Positions 10,978 through 18,619 of a stretch of DNA of 64,000 nucleotides are shown in pieces. The notes under the pieces are model-generated. The model saw only the letters and a list, made by a program, of their open reading frames with translations, did no database searches and had not been told where the DNA came from. This stretch comes from an uncultured Ruminococcus sp. (lineage in GTDB: Bacteria; Bacillota; Clostridia; Oscillospirales; Ruminococcaceae): positions 62,001-126,000 of the forward strand of contig CANQVA010000005.1 of the NCBI GenBank assembly GCA_947627175.1, read 5' to 3'. Position numbers and translations under genes: made by a program. Positions within the stretch are counted from its first letter, which is position 1. Each line of letters starts with the position of its first letter.

Positions 10978-13251
10978 TTACGTTTCCTTTCTTTCTTGAA
11001 TTTCCAGAAATTCAAGTATTCCGAGATTATTCACATTTTTCTTATTTTCAAAAATGTTTTCTTCATTTTTTTCGGTAATCATATTTTTCAGACAAGTATA
11101 ACGGCGTGTACGGCGGTTATTGTCAACCATTTGCCGAATTATGTATTCGTTTCCTATAAGTATAAGAAGTTTTTTTGCACGTGTAACGGCAGTATAGAGA
11201 AGATTTCTGTAATTAAGTTTTTCAAATCCGCTTTGAACAGGCATTATTACCGCCTCAAACTCGCAGCCTTGACTTTTATGTACAGTAACAGCATAGGCAA
11301 GTTCAATCTGTGCTATCTGTTCAACAGAATATTCAGCTATTCTTCCGTCAAAGTCAATGCACATTCCAGAACTGTTTATTTCTTTTATTTTTCCTATATC
11401 TCCGTTGAAAATGCCCGTACCTTGTTCATTGCCACGTTTCCAGACTATGTCGTAATTATTTTTAGTCTGCATCACTTTGTCACCAAGTCTGAAAGTATCA
11501 GTACCTTTCAATTCGGGTTTCAGCTTGTCCGGAGGATTTATTTCATTTTGAAGTGTTTTATTAAGTTCAACTGTTCCGAGCGTTCCTTTTCTTGATGGGG
11601 AAAGAATCTGTATATCGTCAAAAGGGGAGTAGTTGTATGCTTTAGGAAGTCTTTTTCCTGCAAGTTCAAGTATAAGATGTAATGCACTTTCGGGTTCATC
11701 ACGTTTAAAGAAGAAAAAATCATTGTCTTTCCGTGATAAATCGGGATATTCACCTGAAACAATTCTGTGTGCATTTGTGATTATACAACTTTGTTTTGCC
11801 TGCCTGAAAATTTCCGTCAGTTTGACTACTGTTATTACTTGACTTTCTATAAGGTCAACAAGAACATTTCCTGCTCCTACAGAGGGGAGTTGGTCGCTGT
11901 CACCTGTTATAATAAGTTTACAGTTAAGCCTTAAAGCACTGAGCAGGGATTCAAACAGAAGTACATCAACCATTGACATTTCATCAATTATAAGAACATC
12001 GCATTCAAGAGGGTTGTTTTCATTGTGAACAAAATGGTACTTTTCGCCCGAATCAAATGTTATACCAAGAAGTCGGTGGATAGTTTTAGCCTCATAACCT
12101 GTAAGGTCTGACATTCGCTTTGCGGCACGTCCTGTCGGTGCAGTAAGAACGACTTTAAGACCCTTTTTTTCAAAAATGGAAATAATAGCGTTAAGGGTTG
12201 TTGTTTTGCCTGTACCGGGACCCCCTGTAAGAATCATAAGTCCGTCCGAAATAGCTGTAGAAATGGCTTTCTTTTGTAAATCCTCGTATTTTATATTATG
12301 TTTCTTTTCTTCCTCATCAATAAGACTTTCGCAGTCATATTCTTCCGTAGAAGTAAAATCTTTAAGTATATTTATCCTGTCAGCAATGAATTTTTCTGCA
12401 TGATAATATTCAGGGAGATATACATATTCACGGTCATTTTTCAGATATTCAAAAAGTTCTTTTTCATCAACGGCAATATCATATGAACGATAAAAATCAC
12501 TTTCAGAAACATTAAGTGAAGAAACAGTCTTTGATTGAAGAAAATCAAGAGGCAAACACGAATGACCGCAGGTAGTATTTGCTTTAAGTATATATTTCAT
12601 ACCTGCAATAATACGTTTATCGGAATTTCTTTCTATATTCAGTTCATATGCAATAGTGTCAGCTTTTTTGAAATCAAGTTCAATTGAATCTTCACATAGA
12701 ATATATGGATTTGTTTTAATCATGTCAATAGCGTCCGCACCGTATTTTAAATAGGTTTTCATGGCAAAACTGAATTTTATTTCATACTTTGCCAAATATG
12801 AAGTAATCATTCTAAGCGAAAAAATCTTTTTCGCCTCATTTGCAATAGCCTTGCATTTAGCAGGGGAAATGCCTTTTACTTCACTAAGACGGTGCGGTTC
12901 TTTTTCTATTATTTCAAGCGTCCTGTCACCGAAAGCATTTACAATTCTTTCGGCTGTTTTTGCACCTATCCCTTTTATTACTCCCGAAGAAAGATATTTT
13001 TCTATATTTACGGCAGTATCAGGAAGTTTCTGTTCACAGTATTCTGCTCTGAATTGCGTGCCGAATTTTTTGTGTGTAACATAATTCCCCTCAAGAATAA
13101 GATTTTCCCCGTCTGCGACTTCTCCGAGTTCTCCGACAACGGTTATCAGTTCACCCCCTGAATCAAGGTCAAATACAATATATCCGTTATTTTCGTTTTT
13201 AAACAGCACATTTTCAACTGTACCTTCAATGTGAAGCATTTTATTTTCCAT
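10978..13251 (-). CDS. recD2: RecD2-type ATP-dependent DNA helicase
   Basis: A superfamily 1B 5'-3' helicase of the RecB/C-independent RecD2 (YrrC) type, involved in repair and fork stability. It has 757 residues. The N-terminal OB-like region begins IEGTVENVLFKNENNGYIVF. Helix-hairpin-helix segments around SGVIKGIGAKTAERIV follow. Walker A is LTGGPGTGKTTTLN (near residue 345) and Walker B is LIIDEMSMVD. The C-terminal motifs include YAVTVHKSQGCEF and YTAVTRAKKLLIL. The start has AGGAGG five bases upstream. Confidence 0.94.
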   Translation of the reverse strand: MENKMLHIEGTVENVLFKNENNGYIVFDLDSGGELITVVGELGEVADGENLILEGNYVTHKKFGTQFRAEYCEQKLPDTAVNIEKYLSSGVIKGIGAKTAERIVNAFGDRTLEIIEKEPHRLSEVKGISPAKCKAIANEAKKIFSLRMITSYLAKYEIKFSFAMKTYLKYGADAIDMIKTNPYILCEDSIELDFKKADTIAYELNIERNSDKRIIAGMKYILKANTTCGHSCLPLDFLQSKTVSSLNVSESDFYRSYDIAVDEKELFEYLKNDREYVYLPEYYHAEKFIADRINILKDFTSTEEYDCESLIDEEEKKHNIKYEDLQKKAISTAISDGLMILTGGPGTGKTTTLNAIISIFEKKGLKVVLTAPTGRAAKRMSDLTGYEAKTIHRLLGITFDSGEKYHFVHNENNPLECDVLIIDEMSMVDVLLFESLLSALRLNCKLIITGDSDQLPSVGAGNVLVDLIESQVITVVKLTEIFRQAKQSCIITNAHRIVSGEYPDLSRKDNDFFFFKRDEPESALHLILELAGKRLPKAYNYSPFDDIQILSPSRKGTLGTVELNKTLQNEINPPDKLKPELKGTDTFRLGDKVMQTKNNYDIVWKRGNEQGTGIFNGDIGKIKEINSSGMCIDFDGRIAEYSVEQIAQIELAYAVTVHKSQGCEFEAVIMPVQSGFEKLNYRNLLYTAVTRAKKLLILIGNEYIIRQMVDNNRRTRRYTCLKNMITEKNEENIFENKKNVNNLGILEFLEIQERKET

Positions 13252-13287
13252 AAAAACCTCCTGAATAATAATACATCTTATATTATA

Positions 13288-13641
13288 CTATGTTTTTATG
13301 TCAATTGCAAATGTTTCTGACAATATTTTTTCAACTTCTGATGAATCGACGATAACCGCACAATAATTTTCAATGCAGAATTTACGGCACATTTCAAGTT
13401 GTTCGGGCAAAGCCCCATAATTTATAAGTATTATTTCATCTGCATGACATCGTCCGCAGGCGATTTTTTCGGAAAGGCAGTTCAGTCTTTCCAACAGATT
13501 ATTATCTTTAGGAAATACAGGCACAACAACGGCAAAATCAAGTATATTTTCACTGCATGACCTACTCCTGAAAAGACTTACCATTTCAAGTACCGTTATA
13601 AATGCAAGAATCATCACGGCAATAACAATTGTCAAATCCAA
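13288..13641 (-). CDS. Small membrane-anchored protein of unknown function
   Basis: I do not recognise this protein. The N terminus is one hydrophobic segment (LTIVIAVMILAFITVLEMV), followed by about 90 soluble residues. The motif VVVPVFPKDNNLLERLNCL and the later DEIILINYGALPEQ vaguely resemble the first strands of a family 2 glycosyltransferase, but the domain is far too short to be catalytic. Five cysteines are in the soluble part. AGGAGG directly abuts a GTG at 13650; a TTG at 13641 has the better 8-base spacing and is preferred here. The next gene downstream in the same direction is recD2, 36 bases on. Confidence 0.55.
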   Translation of the reverse strand: MDLTIVIAVMILAFITVLEMVSLFRSRSCSENILDFAVVVPVFPKDNNLLERLNCLSEKIACGRCHADEIILINYGALPEQLEMCRKFCIENYCAVIVDSSEVEKILSETFAIDIKT

Positions 13642-13708
13642 ATAAAGCACCTCCTTCCGGCATCTTATATTATTATATTCAGTACGCTGTTTTTATGTTA
13701 CACACAAA

Positions 13709-13743
13709 AACAGAAGCTGTCGGAGCAGGAGACAGCTTCTGTT
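13709..13743 (-). terminator. Terminator of plsY
   Basis: A 13-bp perfect stem (13709-13721 with 13731-13743, core CAGAAGCTGTC) is followed on the minus strand by TTTTTGTG. Confidence 0.8.
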
Positions 13744-13753
13744 AATTATGTAC

Positions 13754-14380
13754 TTAGTGTTTATTAAGGCGGTTAATTTCATCGTTTTTTTTCCACAGAA
13801 AACTTATATGTGCTTCTGTACCGTTCTGTATTCTTTTAAAGTTTTCAATATGTTTAAAAAGAATAATAACAGAAACTACAGCAAGCATAATTGTTCCGTA
13901 AGGGTCTCCTGTAAACAGTGCATATACTAAAGTAAATATCACCGCACCGGACGGGGCTACAATACAGATATAGTCAACTGTAAGTGCAAGTATCAGCTCA
14001 GCAAACAGGAGAGCACAAAAAATTGTCGGATTGAATGAAAGGACAACTCCTCCAAGACAAGCCAGACCTTTTCCGCCATGAAATTTCATAAAAACCGGAA
14101 AAATATGGCCAATGATACATGACACACCTGACATAATCTTTGCACATTTTACCTGCGGAAATAATTCTGCGGCAATAAAAGAAGCGGCAAAAGCCTTGAA
14201 AATATCAAATACAGCAGTAAATACTCCTGCTTTCTTACCCATAACCATTGTAACGTTAGAGGCTCCTGCATTGCCTGAACCTCTTTCACGTATATCAAAA
14301 CCTTTGAGTCTTGAAAGTATGTAGGCGGGATTGATATTTCCAATCAGATAGCCCATCAATGAACATAAAACAATCTGCAT
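13754..14380 (-). CDS. plsY: Acyl-phosphate:glycerol-3-phosphate acyltransferase
   Basis: An integral membrane enzyme that adds the first acyl chain to glycerol 3-phosphate, using acyl-phosphate from PlsX. The diagnostic loops are RERGSGNAGASNV and KFHGGKGLA, with several hydrophobic helices between. Taking ATG 14380 (GGAGGTG eight bases upstream) gives 208 residues; an ATG at 14395 would put the ribosome binding site inside the gene. It is monocistronic, with its own promoter at 14475-14503 and a strong terminator. Confidence 0.95.
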   Translation of the reverse strand: MQIVLCSLMGYLIGNINPAYILSRLKGFDIRERGSGNAGASNVTMVMGKKAGVFTAVFDIFKAFAASFIAAELFPQVKCAKIMSGVSCIIGHIFPVFMKFHGGKGLACLGGVVLSFNPTIFCALLFAELILALTVDYICIVAPSGAVIFTLVYALFTGDPYGTIMLAVVSVIILFKHIENFKRIQNGTEAHISFLWKKNDEINRLNKH

Positions 14381-14474
14381 AAAAAGCACCTCCATTTCAT
14401 CTGAAATAACAATACAAAAAACAGATAAAGTTCTTCTTCATCTGTTTCATGTTATGCATTCATTTACACTATTT

Positions 14475-14503
14475 ATTATATATCTTAAATCGAATTTTGT
14501 CAA
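14475..14503 (-). promoter_or_regulatory. Promoter of plsY
   Basis: TTGACA (14498-14503) and TATAAT (14475-14480) on the minus strand, with a 17-base spacer. The leader of about 90 bases contains a short AACAGAT/ATCTGTT hairpin (14420-14446). Confidence 0.85.
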
Positions 14504-14541
14504 GAAAAAGTTTTTCGTTGTTGATTAGCAAATAATTACAT

Positions 14542-14572
14542 AAAAAAGTGACCCTGAAATCAAAGTCACTTT
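14542..14572 (-). terminator. Terminator after the 131-residue unknown gene
   Basis: AAAGTGAC (14546-14553) pairs with GTCACTTT (14565-14572), followed on the minus strand by a T-run. Confidence 0.75.
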
Positions 14573-14582
14573 ATACACAGTT

Positions 14583-14978
14583 TTAATCTTCATTCATAAT
14601 GTTAAAATGCCGGCTGTAACGTTTTGGAATATTTATTCCGACAATATATCCTATTGATTCTAAAAAATTAGAAATAGTGTATATTCCGTCTTTGTAAAAT
14701 GTTTTTATCCGTTTATCCTTATATGGAATGTTTTTGTAGTCAGACGGACAGACAAATGTCCAGTCTGCACCGCTTTTGTCGAAAACTATTCTGAAAAATT
14801 TGTCAATGTCTGTGCTTTTATATCCGACTTTCATCAGAAGAATATGATGCTCCATAGCTTCTTCAATTTGACACATAACAGCTTTCTTTCCGTCAAATGA
14901 TATTATAGCAAGAAAAGATTCATCCGCATCAATTGCATTTGTAACGCTTTCTTCTGAGGGATATTTAATTATTTCCAT
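14583..14978 (-). CDS. Hypothetical protein, 131 residues
   Basis: No recognisable family. The protein is soluble and mixed alpha/beta by eye, with no signal peptide and few cysteines. The segment SFLAIISFDGKKAVMCQIEEAM suggests a small regulatory or binding domain, but I cannot assign one. It is a real gene by context: AAGGAG precedes the ATG, TTGAAA and TATAAT with a 17-base spacer (15004-15032) lie upstream, and a terminator hairpin follows. It is monocistronic and sits at the edge of the accessory island. Confidence 0.7.
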   Translation of the reverse strand: MEIIKYPSEESVTNAIDADESFLAIISFDGKKAVMCQIEEAMEHHILLMKVGYKSTDIDKFFRIVFDKSGADWTFVCPSDYKNIPYKDKRIKTFYKDGIYTISNFLESIGYIVGINIPKRYSRHFNIMNED

Positions 14979-15003
14979 TATAAATTATACTCCTTTTTAT
15001 TTT

Positions 15004-15032
15004 ATTATACCATGATATAATATTTTTTTCAA
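15004..15032 (-). promoter_or_regulatory. Promoter of the 131-residue unknown gene
   Basis: Minus strand TTGAAA (15027-15032) and TATAAT (15004-15009), 17-base spacer. Confidence 0.7.
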
Positions 15033-15130
15033 TATCTTTTATTATTTTTATTCTGACTGCACTATTATAAAGTGCATTGTGAATAGTATTTTTTAATTTT
15101 CTATGCAAAGCAAATATTTTTTAAAAACTC

Positions 15131-15160
15131 TTTACAATGTATATACAAATATGATATAAT
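15131..15160 (+). promoter_or_regulatory. Promoter of the broken relB gene
   Basis: TTTACA (15131-15136) and TATAAT (15155-15160), 18-base spacer, just ahead of an intact AAAGGAGG ribosome binding site. The expression signals survive although the gene is broken. Confidence 0.65.
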
Positions 15161-15182
15161 TTTATAAAAGGAGGTGCTTATT

Positions 15183-15420
15183 ATGGCACAGGTAAATTTT
15201 TATATTGAAGATGATGTAAAACGTAATGCAGAAACAGCTTTGAAAGAAATGGGTTTGACTATGTTCGAGGCAATCACTATGTTTCTTGTCAAAGTAGGCA
15301 GAGAAAAACGACCCATTTTATTCTGAAGAAAACATGAAGAGATTGAAACGTTCAGCAATGCAAATGGAACAAACAGGCGGAACTATACACGAGATAGGAA
15401 CATTTCCGGACAATGATTAA
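15183..15420 (+). pseudogene. RelB/DinJ-type antitoxin, frameshifted, toxin partner missing
   Basis: The first frame reads MAQVNFYIEDDVKRNAETAL and onward through VGRE, then hits TGA at 15324. From 15310 a second frame continues DPFYSEENMKRLKRSAM to a TAA at 15420. Compared with the intact antitoxin at 18612-18869 (VGREHRIPFELTADPFYS), exactly 22 bases are missing between VGRE and DPFY, which explains the frameshift. The remaining RelB would keep the ribbon-helix-helix DNA-binding half but lose the toxin-binding half as one protein. No RelE/YoeB gene follows; a hairpin comes next. This is a decayed toxin-antitoxin locus. Confidence 0.85.
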
Positions 15421-15443
15421 ATCCTTTATTTTTTGTTGCCAAA

Positions 15444-15471
15444 ATTGCACCAAACTTATATTTGGTGCAAT
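15444..15471. terminator. Perfect 11-bp inverted repeat, probable terminator or site
   Basis: ATTGCACCAAA (15444-15454) and TTTGGTGCAAT (15461-15471) pair perfectly around CTTATA. It follows the broken relB. There is no T-run, so it may instead be a recombination or protein-binding site. The 26-bp direct repeat begins inside it. Confidence 0.5.
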
Positions 15472-15479
15472 AAGTGATA
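15454..15479 (+). repeat. 26-bp direct repeat, left copy
   Basis: Identical over 26 bases to 19562-19587, with the core TTTGGTGCAATAAGTG. The two copies bracket the replication-gene island. Within the unit ACTTAT and ATAAGT form a short inverted repeat. Confidence 0.85.
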
Positions 15480-15489
15480 GTTTTCAACA

Positions 15490-15678
15490 TCAGAAAGGAA
15501 TGTCATAATCTTCTTCCATACACTCCACCTCTACAGGAGTGCCAGGTCTGACTTCGTGTGACATATCAATTCCGATAACTTCCTCAGCAGCTTCTTCAAA
15601 AGCACATTCGTCGTATTCTTCACATTCTTTACAACTTTCCCAATCAAATCCTTTTTCACAAAAATATCGATCTATCAT
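15490..15678 (-). CDS. Small acidic cysteine-containing protein
   Basis: A 62-residue protein of unknown function. It is strongly acidic and has five cysteines: Cys7 in YFCEKGF, then SCKECEEYDECAFEE, and one near the C terminus. The spacing could bind zinc, but this is only a guess. An AGGTG ribosome binding site lies six bases before the ATG. The preceding open frame on the same strand (15700-15806) ends GEVPF and this one ends DYDIPF, suggesting related small plasmid-type accessory genes. It is the last gene of the leftward Rep gene group. Confidence 0.55.
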   Translation of the reverse strand: MIDRYFCEKGFDWESCKECEEYDECAFEEAAEEVIGIDMSHEVRPGTPVEVECMEEDYDIPF

Positions 15679-15699
15679 TTTTTCACCTCCAATAAAAAA

Positions 15700-15806
15700 T
15701 CAGAACGGCACTTCCCCAGAATACTCAGGATAGCGAATTTTAAGAGCCTCCCAATAATACGGAGCATATTCGCAAGAAAATATATCATCGGGTGTAAGAT
15801 GACAAT
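15700..15806 (-). pseudogene. C-terminal remnant of an unknown protein, cut by a relB fragment
   Basis: A coding-like minus-strand frame ends DIFSCEYAPYYWEALKIRYP and onward to GEVPF and a TGA at 15700-15702, just before the ribosome binding site of the next gene. Read upstream it runs into the antisense of a relB fragment at 15807 and soon reaches a stop, with no start codon. The upstream part of the gene has therefore been lost or replaced at this junction. Confidence 0.45.
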
Positions 15807-15885
15807 CATGAAGAGATTGAAACGTTCAGCAATGCAGATGGAACAAGCAGGCGGAACTATACACGAGATAGGAGTACCGGACTAA
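15807..15885 (+). pseudogene. Second relB 3'-end fragment
   Basis: Bases 15807-15873 match 15333-15399 with only two differences and read MKRLKRSAMQMEQ through HEIGVPD to a TAA at 15883-15885. There is no 5' part and no toxin gene. The ending differs from the copy at 15183-15420 (HEIGTFPDND), so it comes from a different relB gene rather than being a simple local duplication. It is wedged between two truncated minus-strand genes. Confidence 0.75.
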
Positions 15886-16576
15886 GACTATCAGGAAGCC
15901 AATTAGAATGACCAGTAAACAAGTTAAAAGAAAGAAGTATAGTTTTAATACTTGTCGAAGTCTGCCAAGGTGCAGTAAGACATTTAGTATTGATACAACA
16001 TTTGTCAAAGTCATAAATGTTATCAATATGCTCACGACATATTACATCAAGAGTTATCAGGTATGCAAGAGCCTCACGATAAACATCAATGTGATCTATT
16101 AGGTTCATACGCTCGAGAACTAAAACAAATAATTGTCTGTGAGTATCATCAGAAAAACTGACGCACGAAAAACGAACAGGAACTTTTGGTTCTGGTTCTT
16201 CAAAATCAGGATATACAACATCTTCAAGTGCGTTAGAAGAATTAATGTATATTGTTAACCCTGTTTCGTTTGCAACTTCCTGAGCATACTTAACAGCATC
16301 ATCAAGAGTACCAACAAAATCATCACAAGGTGATTCAAAATAATTTCCCTCTTCATCCTCGCCAGTAAAATAAAAGCTGTAAACTTCAGAAAAATCAACA
16401 AATTCAAAACGATTAAAAACTTCAGAGGTAATAGTCCTGATAGCAACGACAGAACAGCCAAAAAAACGGTCGTTAAAAAGTTCCAGCGCATTAGCTTTAT
16501 TTTCCGCCGAAAAGACGCAAGCATCAAGGGAAAGACTATAAACATCTTCAAAATAGATTCTGTAATATTTTTTCAT
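15857..16576 (-). CDS. Hypothetical protein of the Rep gene group, C terminus probably replaced
   Basis: The protein is not recognised. It opens MKKYYRIYFEDVYSLSLDAC and stays acidic and aromatic through about residue 150 (FYFTGEDEEGNYFESPCDDF), with no membrane segment. AAAGGAAA precedes the ATG. The last dozen residues are the antisense of the relB fragment at 15807-15885, so the natural C terminus is lost and the 239-residue frame is chimeric. It lies downstream of rep and the 79-residue gene in the same direction. Related proteins might aid plasmid copy control or transfer, but nothing in the sequence shows this. Confidence 0.5.
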   Translation of the reverse strand: MKKYYRIYFEDVYSLSLDACVFSAENKANALELFNDRFFGCSVVAIRTITSEVFNRFEFVDFSEVYSFYFTGEDEEGNYFESPCDDFVGTLDDAVKYAQEVANETGLTIYINSSNALEDVVYPDFEEPEPKVPVRFSCVSFSDDTHRQLFVLVLERMNLIDHIDVYREALAYLITLDVICREHIDNIYDFDKCCINTKCLTAPWQTSTSIKTILLSFNLFTGHSNWLPDSLSPVLLSRV

Positions 16577-16599
16577 AATTTCCTTTCTCCCCGTATCCG

Positions 16600-16662
16600 A
16601 TAGGTCAGAATGAACAGGTCAGACCAATGCCAGACAGATGCCTGACCAACGCCAGGCAGATT
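16600..16662. repeat. Short tandem repeats downstream of the 79-residue gene
   Basis: GACCAATGCCAGACAGATG (16622-16640) and GACCAACGCCAGGCAGATT (16644-16662) are the same 19-base unit with three mismatches, 22 bases apart. GGTCAG (16618-16623) and CTGACC also form an inverted repeat. The arrangement resembles small iterons or a structured leader in plasmid DNA. Confidence 0.5.
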
Positions 16663-16900
16663 AAAACGGGTCAATCCCCTGTTTTTTGTCGCCAGGATAC
16701 AAACTCAGCAAATGAAGAATATCCGTCGTGACCTGATTGAACACCTCAAGATATACGGAAGAATAGGCACATTCTAAGCAGTCGGTCAAAGTAAAATCAC
16801 GAAAGCGAATATTTGATTGCAGTCTCTCCAGTTCTGTCTCAAGGCGTGTACGGTTATTCAATACATATGCCATCAAAAGCATTATTTCCTTTTGGTTCAT
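16661..16900 (-). CDS. Small Rep-associated hypothetical protein
   Basis: A 79-residue, mainly helical protein (KEIMLLMAYVLNNRTRLETE and TDILHLLSLYPGDKK) without a recognised domain. Its ATG overlaps the rep TGA (ATGA) and a GGGGGTG ribosome binding site lies inside the end of rep, so it is translationally coupled to the replication protein. A role in copy control or as a Rep accessory is plausible from position only. Confidence 0.6.
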   Translation of the reverse strand: MNQKEIMLLMAYVLNNRTRLETELERLQSNIRFRDFTLTDCLECAYSSVYLEVFNQVTTDILHLLSLYPGDKKQGIDPF

Positions 16901-17958
16901 GTTATCACCCCCTCTAAAACTTCTCCTGTGTCGGCATCAAAAAGAAAATTGTTGTCGGGGTCTGATAAAATGATTCTCTGAGGGTAATCTATAGCATAAA
17001 GTTTGTATTTGCCATGCGACCAACGATAATGATAAATAGCAACAACTTCACCGTACGCAAGTTGATTGTCAGTATGAAGTAAATCACCGTCAACAACGTC
17101 ATCAAGCCCAAAAAATTTGCGAACATCGGCAAAACAACCGCCCCAACTAACTAAACGGCGATTGAGGAGAACAGAAGAAAATGTGTAAACAACACTATCA
17201 GTTAAAATTTTATTATCGGTAAAAATATAATCAGAAGGTTTAACAGAATACTTTGCGACCTCTGCAACGGCTGAAGAAATGTTACTAAGTTCAGGACGAT
17301 TAGGGTTATAGTGAATCTTACGAACATCAACTTGAGTTATAGACTTGTCTTTTGTGGCTTTTTGCCACATAGCAAGGTAATCAGACTGATGCAAATAATA
17401 ATCGGAACGAAAATAATCTTTATCAACAGCTATTAAGACATGAAAATGCGGGTGATATGTATCATGTTCACGATTATATGTAATTTCGAGACATTTTAAA
17501 TAACCTTTACAAATGCGACTAAAAGCTTTATATTTAAGCATTTTAGCAAATGATTTATTTAATTTGTCAAGAGTATCAGAGAGAAAAGGAGCAGTAACGT
17601 TACGGACAGTGAGAGTAAGCATAATAAACTGATAATCATTTTTAAGATAATCAACAACAGTATGAACCTGACTGTATATTTTTTTAGACCGACGCCAAGC
17701 ACACATAGGGCATAACTTATCTTTGCAAAAATTAGCCCTTTTAAGCTTAAAAGCATCAGTATTAGTTTTAGAAAAATCAAGAAAACCGGCACAAGATTTT
17801 ACATTATTATGCTTCTTTTCAAAATCAATGCCAATACTCATTGATTTTTTATGTAAACGATTGTAAGATTGATGCAAATAGCGGGAATAAAGTTTACGTT
17901 CCCGGAAATCATTTTGCAATTCTAAATCAATAGTTTTTAAACTCTCTGAAAATTCCAT
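16897..17958 (-). CDS. rep: Rolling-circle replication initiator, Rep_1 (pUB110/pC194) family
   Basis: A plasmid-type initiator that nicks the double-strand origin and stays on the 5' end through a tyrosine. Three signatures are visible: the metal-binding cysteines in FCKDKLCPMCAWRRSKK (Cys78, 83, 86), the HUH motif YHPHFHVLIAV (His169, 171, 173), and VAEVAKYSVKPSDY with the likely catalytic Tyr237. The 353-residue length is normal, so it looks intact. The start follows TAGGAG. A -10 TATAAT next to the palindrome at 17990-18002 lies upstream. No integrase, relaxase or primase is nearby, so this appears to be an integrated small plasmid or a piece of one. Confidence 0.9.
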   Translation of the reverse strand: MEFSESLKTIDLELQNDFRERKLYSRYLHQSYNRLHKKSMSIGIDFEKKHNNVKSCAGFLDFSKTNTDAFKLKRANFCKDKLCPMCAWRRSKKIYSQVHTVVDYLKNDYQFIMLTLTVRNVTAPFLSDTLDKLNKSFAKMLKYKAFSRICKGYLKCLEITYNREHDTYHPHFHVLIAVDKDYFRSDYYLHQSDYLAMWQKATKDKSITQVDVRKIHYNPNRPELSNISSAVAEVAKYSVKPSDYIFTDNKILTDSVVYTFSSVLLNRRLVSWGGCFADVRKFFGLDDVVDGDLLHTDNQLAYGEVVAIYHYRWSHGKYKLYAIDYPQRIILSDPDNNFLFDADTGEVLEGVIT

Positions 17959-18317
17959 TTGTTAAAACTCCTAACATTTTTTTATTATACCCAAATTTCG
18001 GGAGAAAAAATCAATCTGAAAAAATCAGATAAATGCAAACAGCAGAGTAATTTCTATATTATTAAAATTGAAGAAAGAATAGATGTATTTATAGATATGC
18101 AGGAAGAAGAAAACAAACAAAAAGAAATAGCATAGTTATAAATCCAAGAAAAAATTATTAAAACAGAGACTGACACAAATATAAGTATCGGTAATAAAAA
18201 ATAAAAGATGAACGGCTGATAAAGCTGTGATGAAACAGTAAGTGAAGCTAAATCAGATGAACAGCATCAGAATGAACGACCAATTAAGATTGATGTTTGC
18301 AGGGCAGGAAAAAAACA
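17959..18317. other. Rep upstream region with palindromes and a coding-like remnant
   Basis: On the minus strand a TATAAT (17984-17989) abuts the palindrome CCCAAATTTCGGG (17990-18002), a likely rep promoter with operator. Next is ATCTGA-5-TCAGAT (18014-18030). On the plus strand the frame ending near 18135 reads IEERIDVFIDMQEEENKQKE then stop, coding-like but with no start codon. The remainder to about 18310 has no gene; it shares TCAGAATGAAC with the 16.6-kb repeats. I could not recognise a rolling-circle nick site. Confidence 0.4.
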
Positions 18318-18346
18318 AAGCAGTGTACCACGATGATACACTGCTT
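18309..18346 (-). terminator. Terminator of relB-yoeB
   Basis: A 10-bp stem AAGCAGTGTA (18318-18327) / TACACTGCTT (18337-18346) is followed on the minus strand by a T-rich run. Confidence 0.85.
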
Positions 18347-18355
18347 CGGTAATTA

Positions 18356-18619
18356 TTATTTATCTCCATAGTGTGTTCTACACTGAGCGATAAAGATAGT
18401 ATCATTGACTATTTTGAATACAAGACGGTTTTTGTCATCAATACGGACACTCCAATATCCTGACAAGTTGCCCCTGAGTGGTTCAGGCTTGCCTATGCTG
18501 TCATAACCGTTACGGTCAATATCTTTCAAAAGCTGTAAGATTCGCTTTAGTGTCCTTTTGTCCTGCTTTGTCCAATATTCAAAATCTTTCCATGCTTCGT
18601 CTGACCACGACTTAATCAT
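18356..18619 (-). CDS. yoeB: YoeB-family mRNA interferase toxin
   Basis: A Txe/YoeB toxin that cleaves mRNA at the ribosomal A site until neutralised by its antitoxin. MIKSWSDEAWKDFEYWTKQD is the family's N terminus. GKPEPLRGNLSGYWSVRIDD and the C-terminal CRTHYGDK carry the catalytic Arg/His/Tyr set. The start ATG at 18619 overlaps the antitoxin stop (ATGATTAA) and gives 87 residues; the frame to 18643 adds eight non-conserved residues. A terminator follows, so the pair is a complete two-gene operon. Confidence 0.92.
   Translation of the reverse strand: MIKSWSDEAWKDFEYWTKQDKRTLKRILQLLKDIDRNGYDSIGKPEPLRGNLSGYWSVRIDDKNRLVFKIVNDTIFIAQCRTHYGDK

Noticed and set aside
10882-11595. Long plus-strand open frame of 237 residues
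   Set aside because: Antisense to recD2 and the mreB start; composition is that of a complementary strand and no start signals are present.
15454-15479. dif/XerCD site
   Set aside because: Length and partial symmetry invite the comparison, but the arms do not match known firmicute dif arms well enough to call it.
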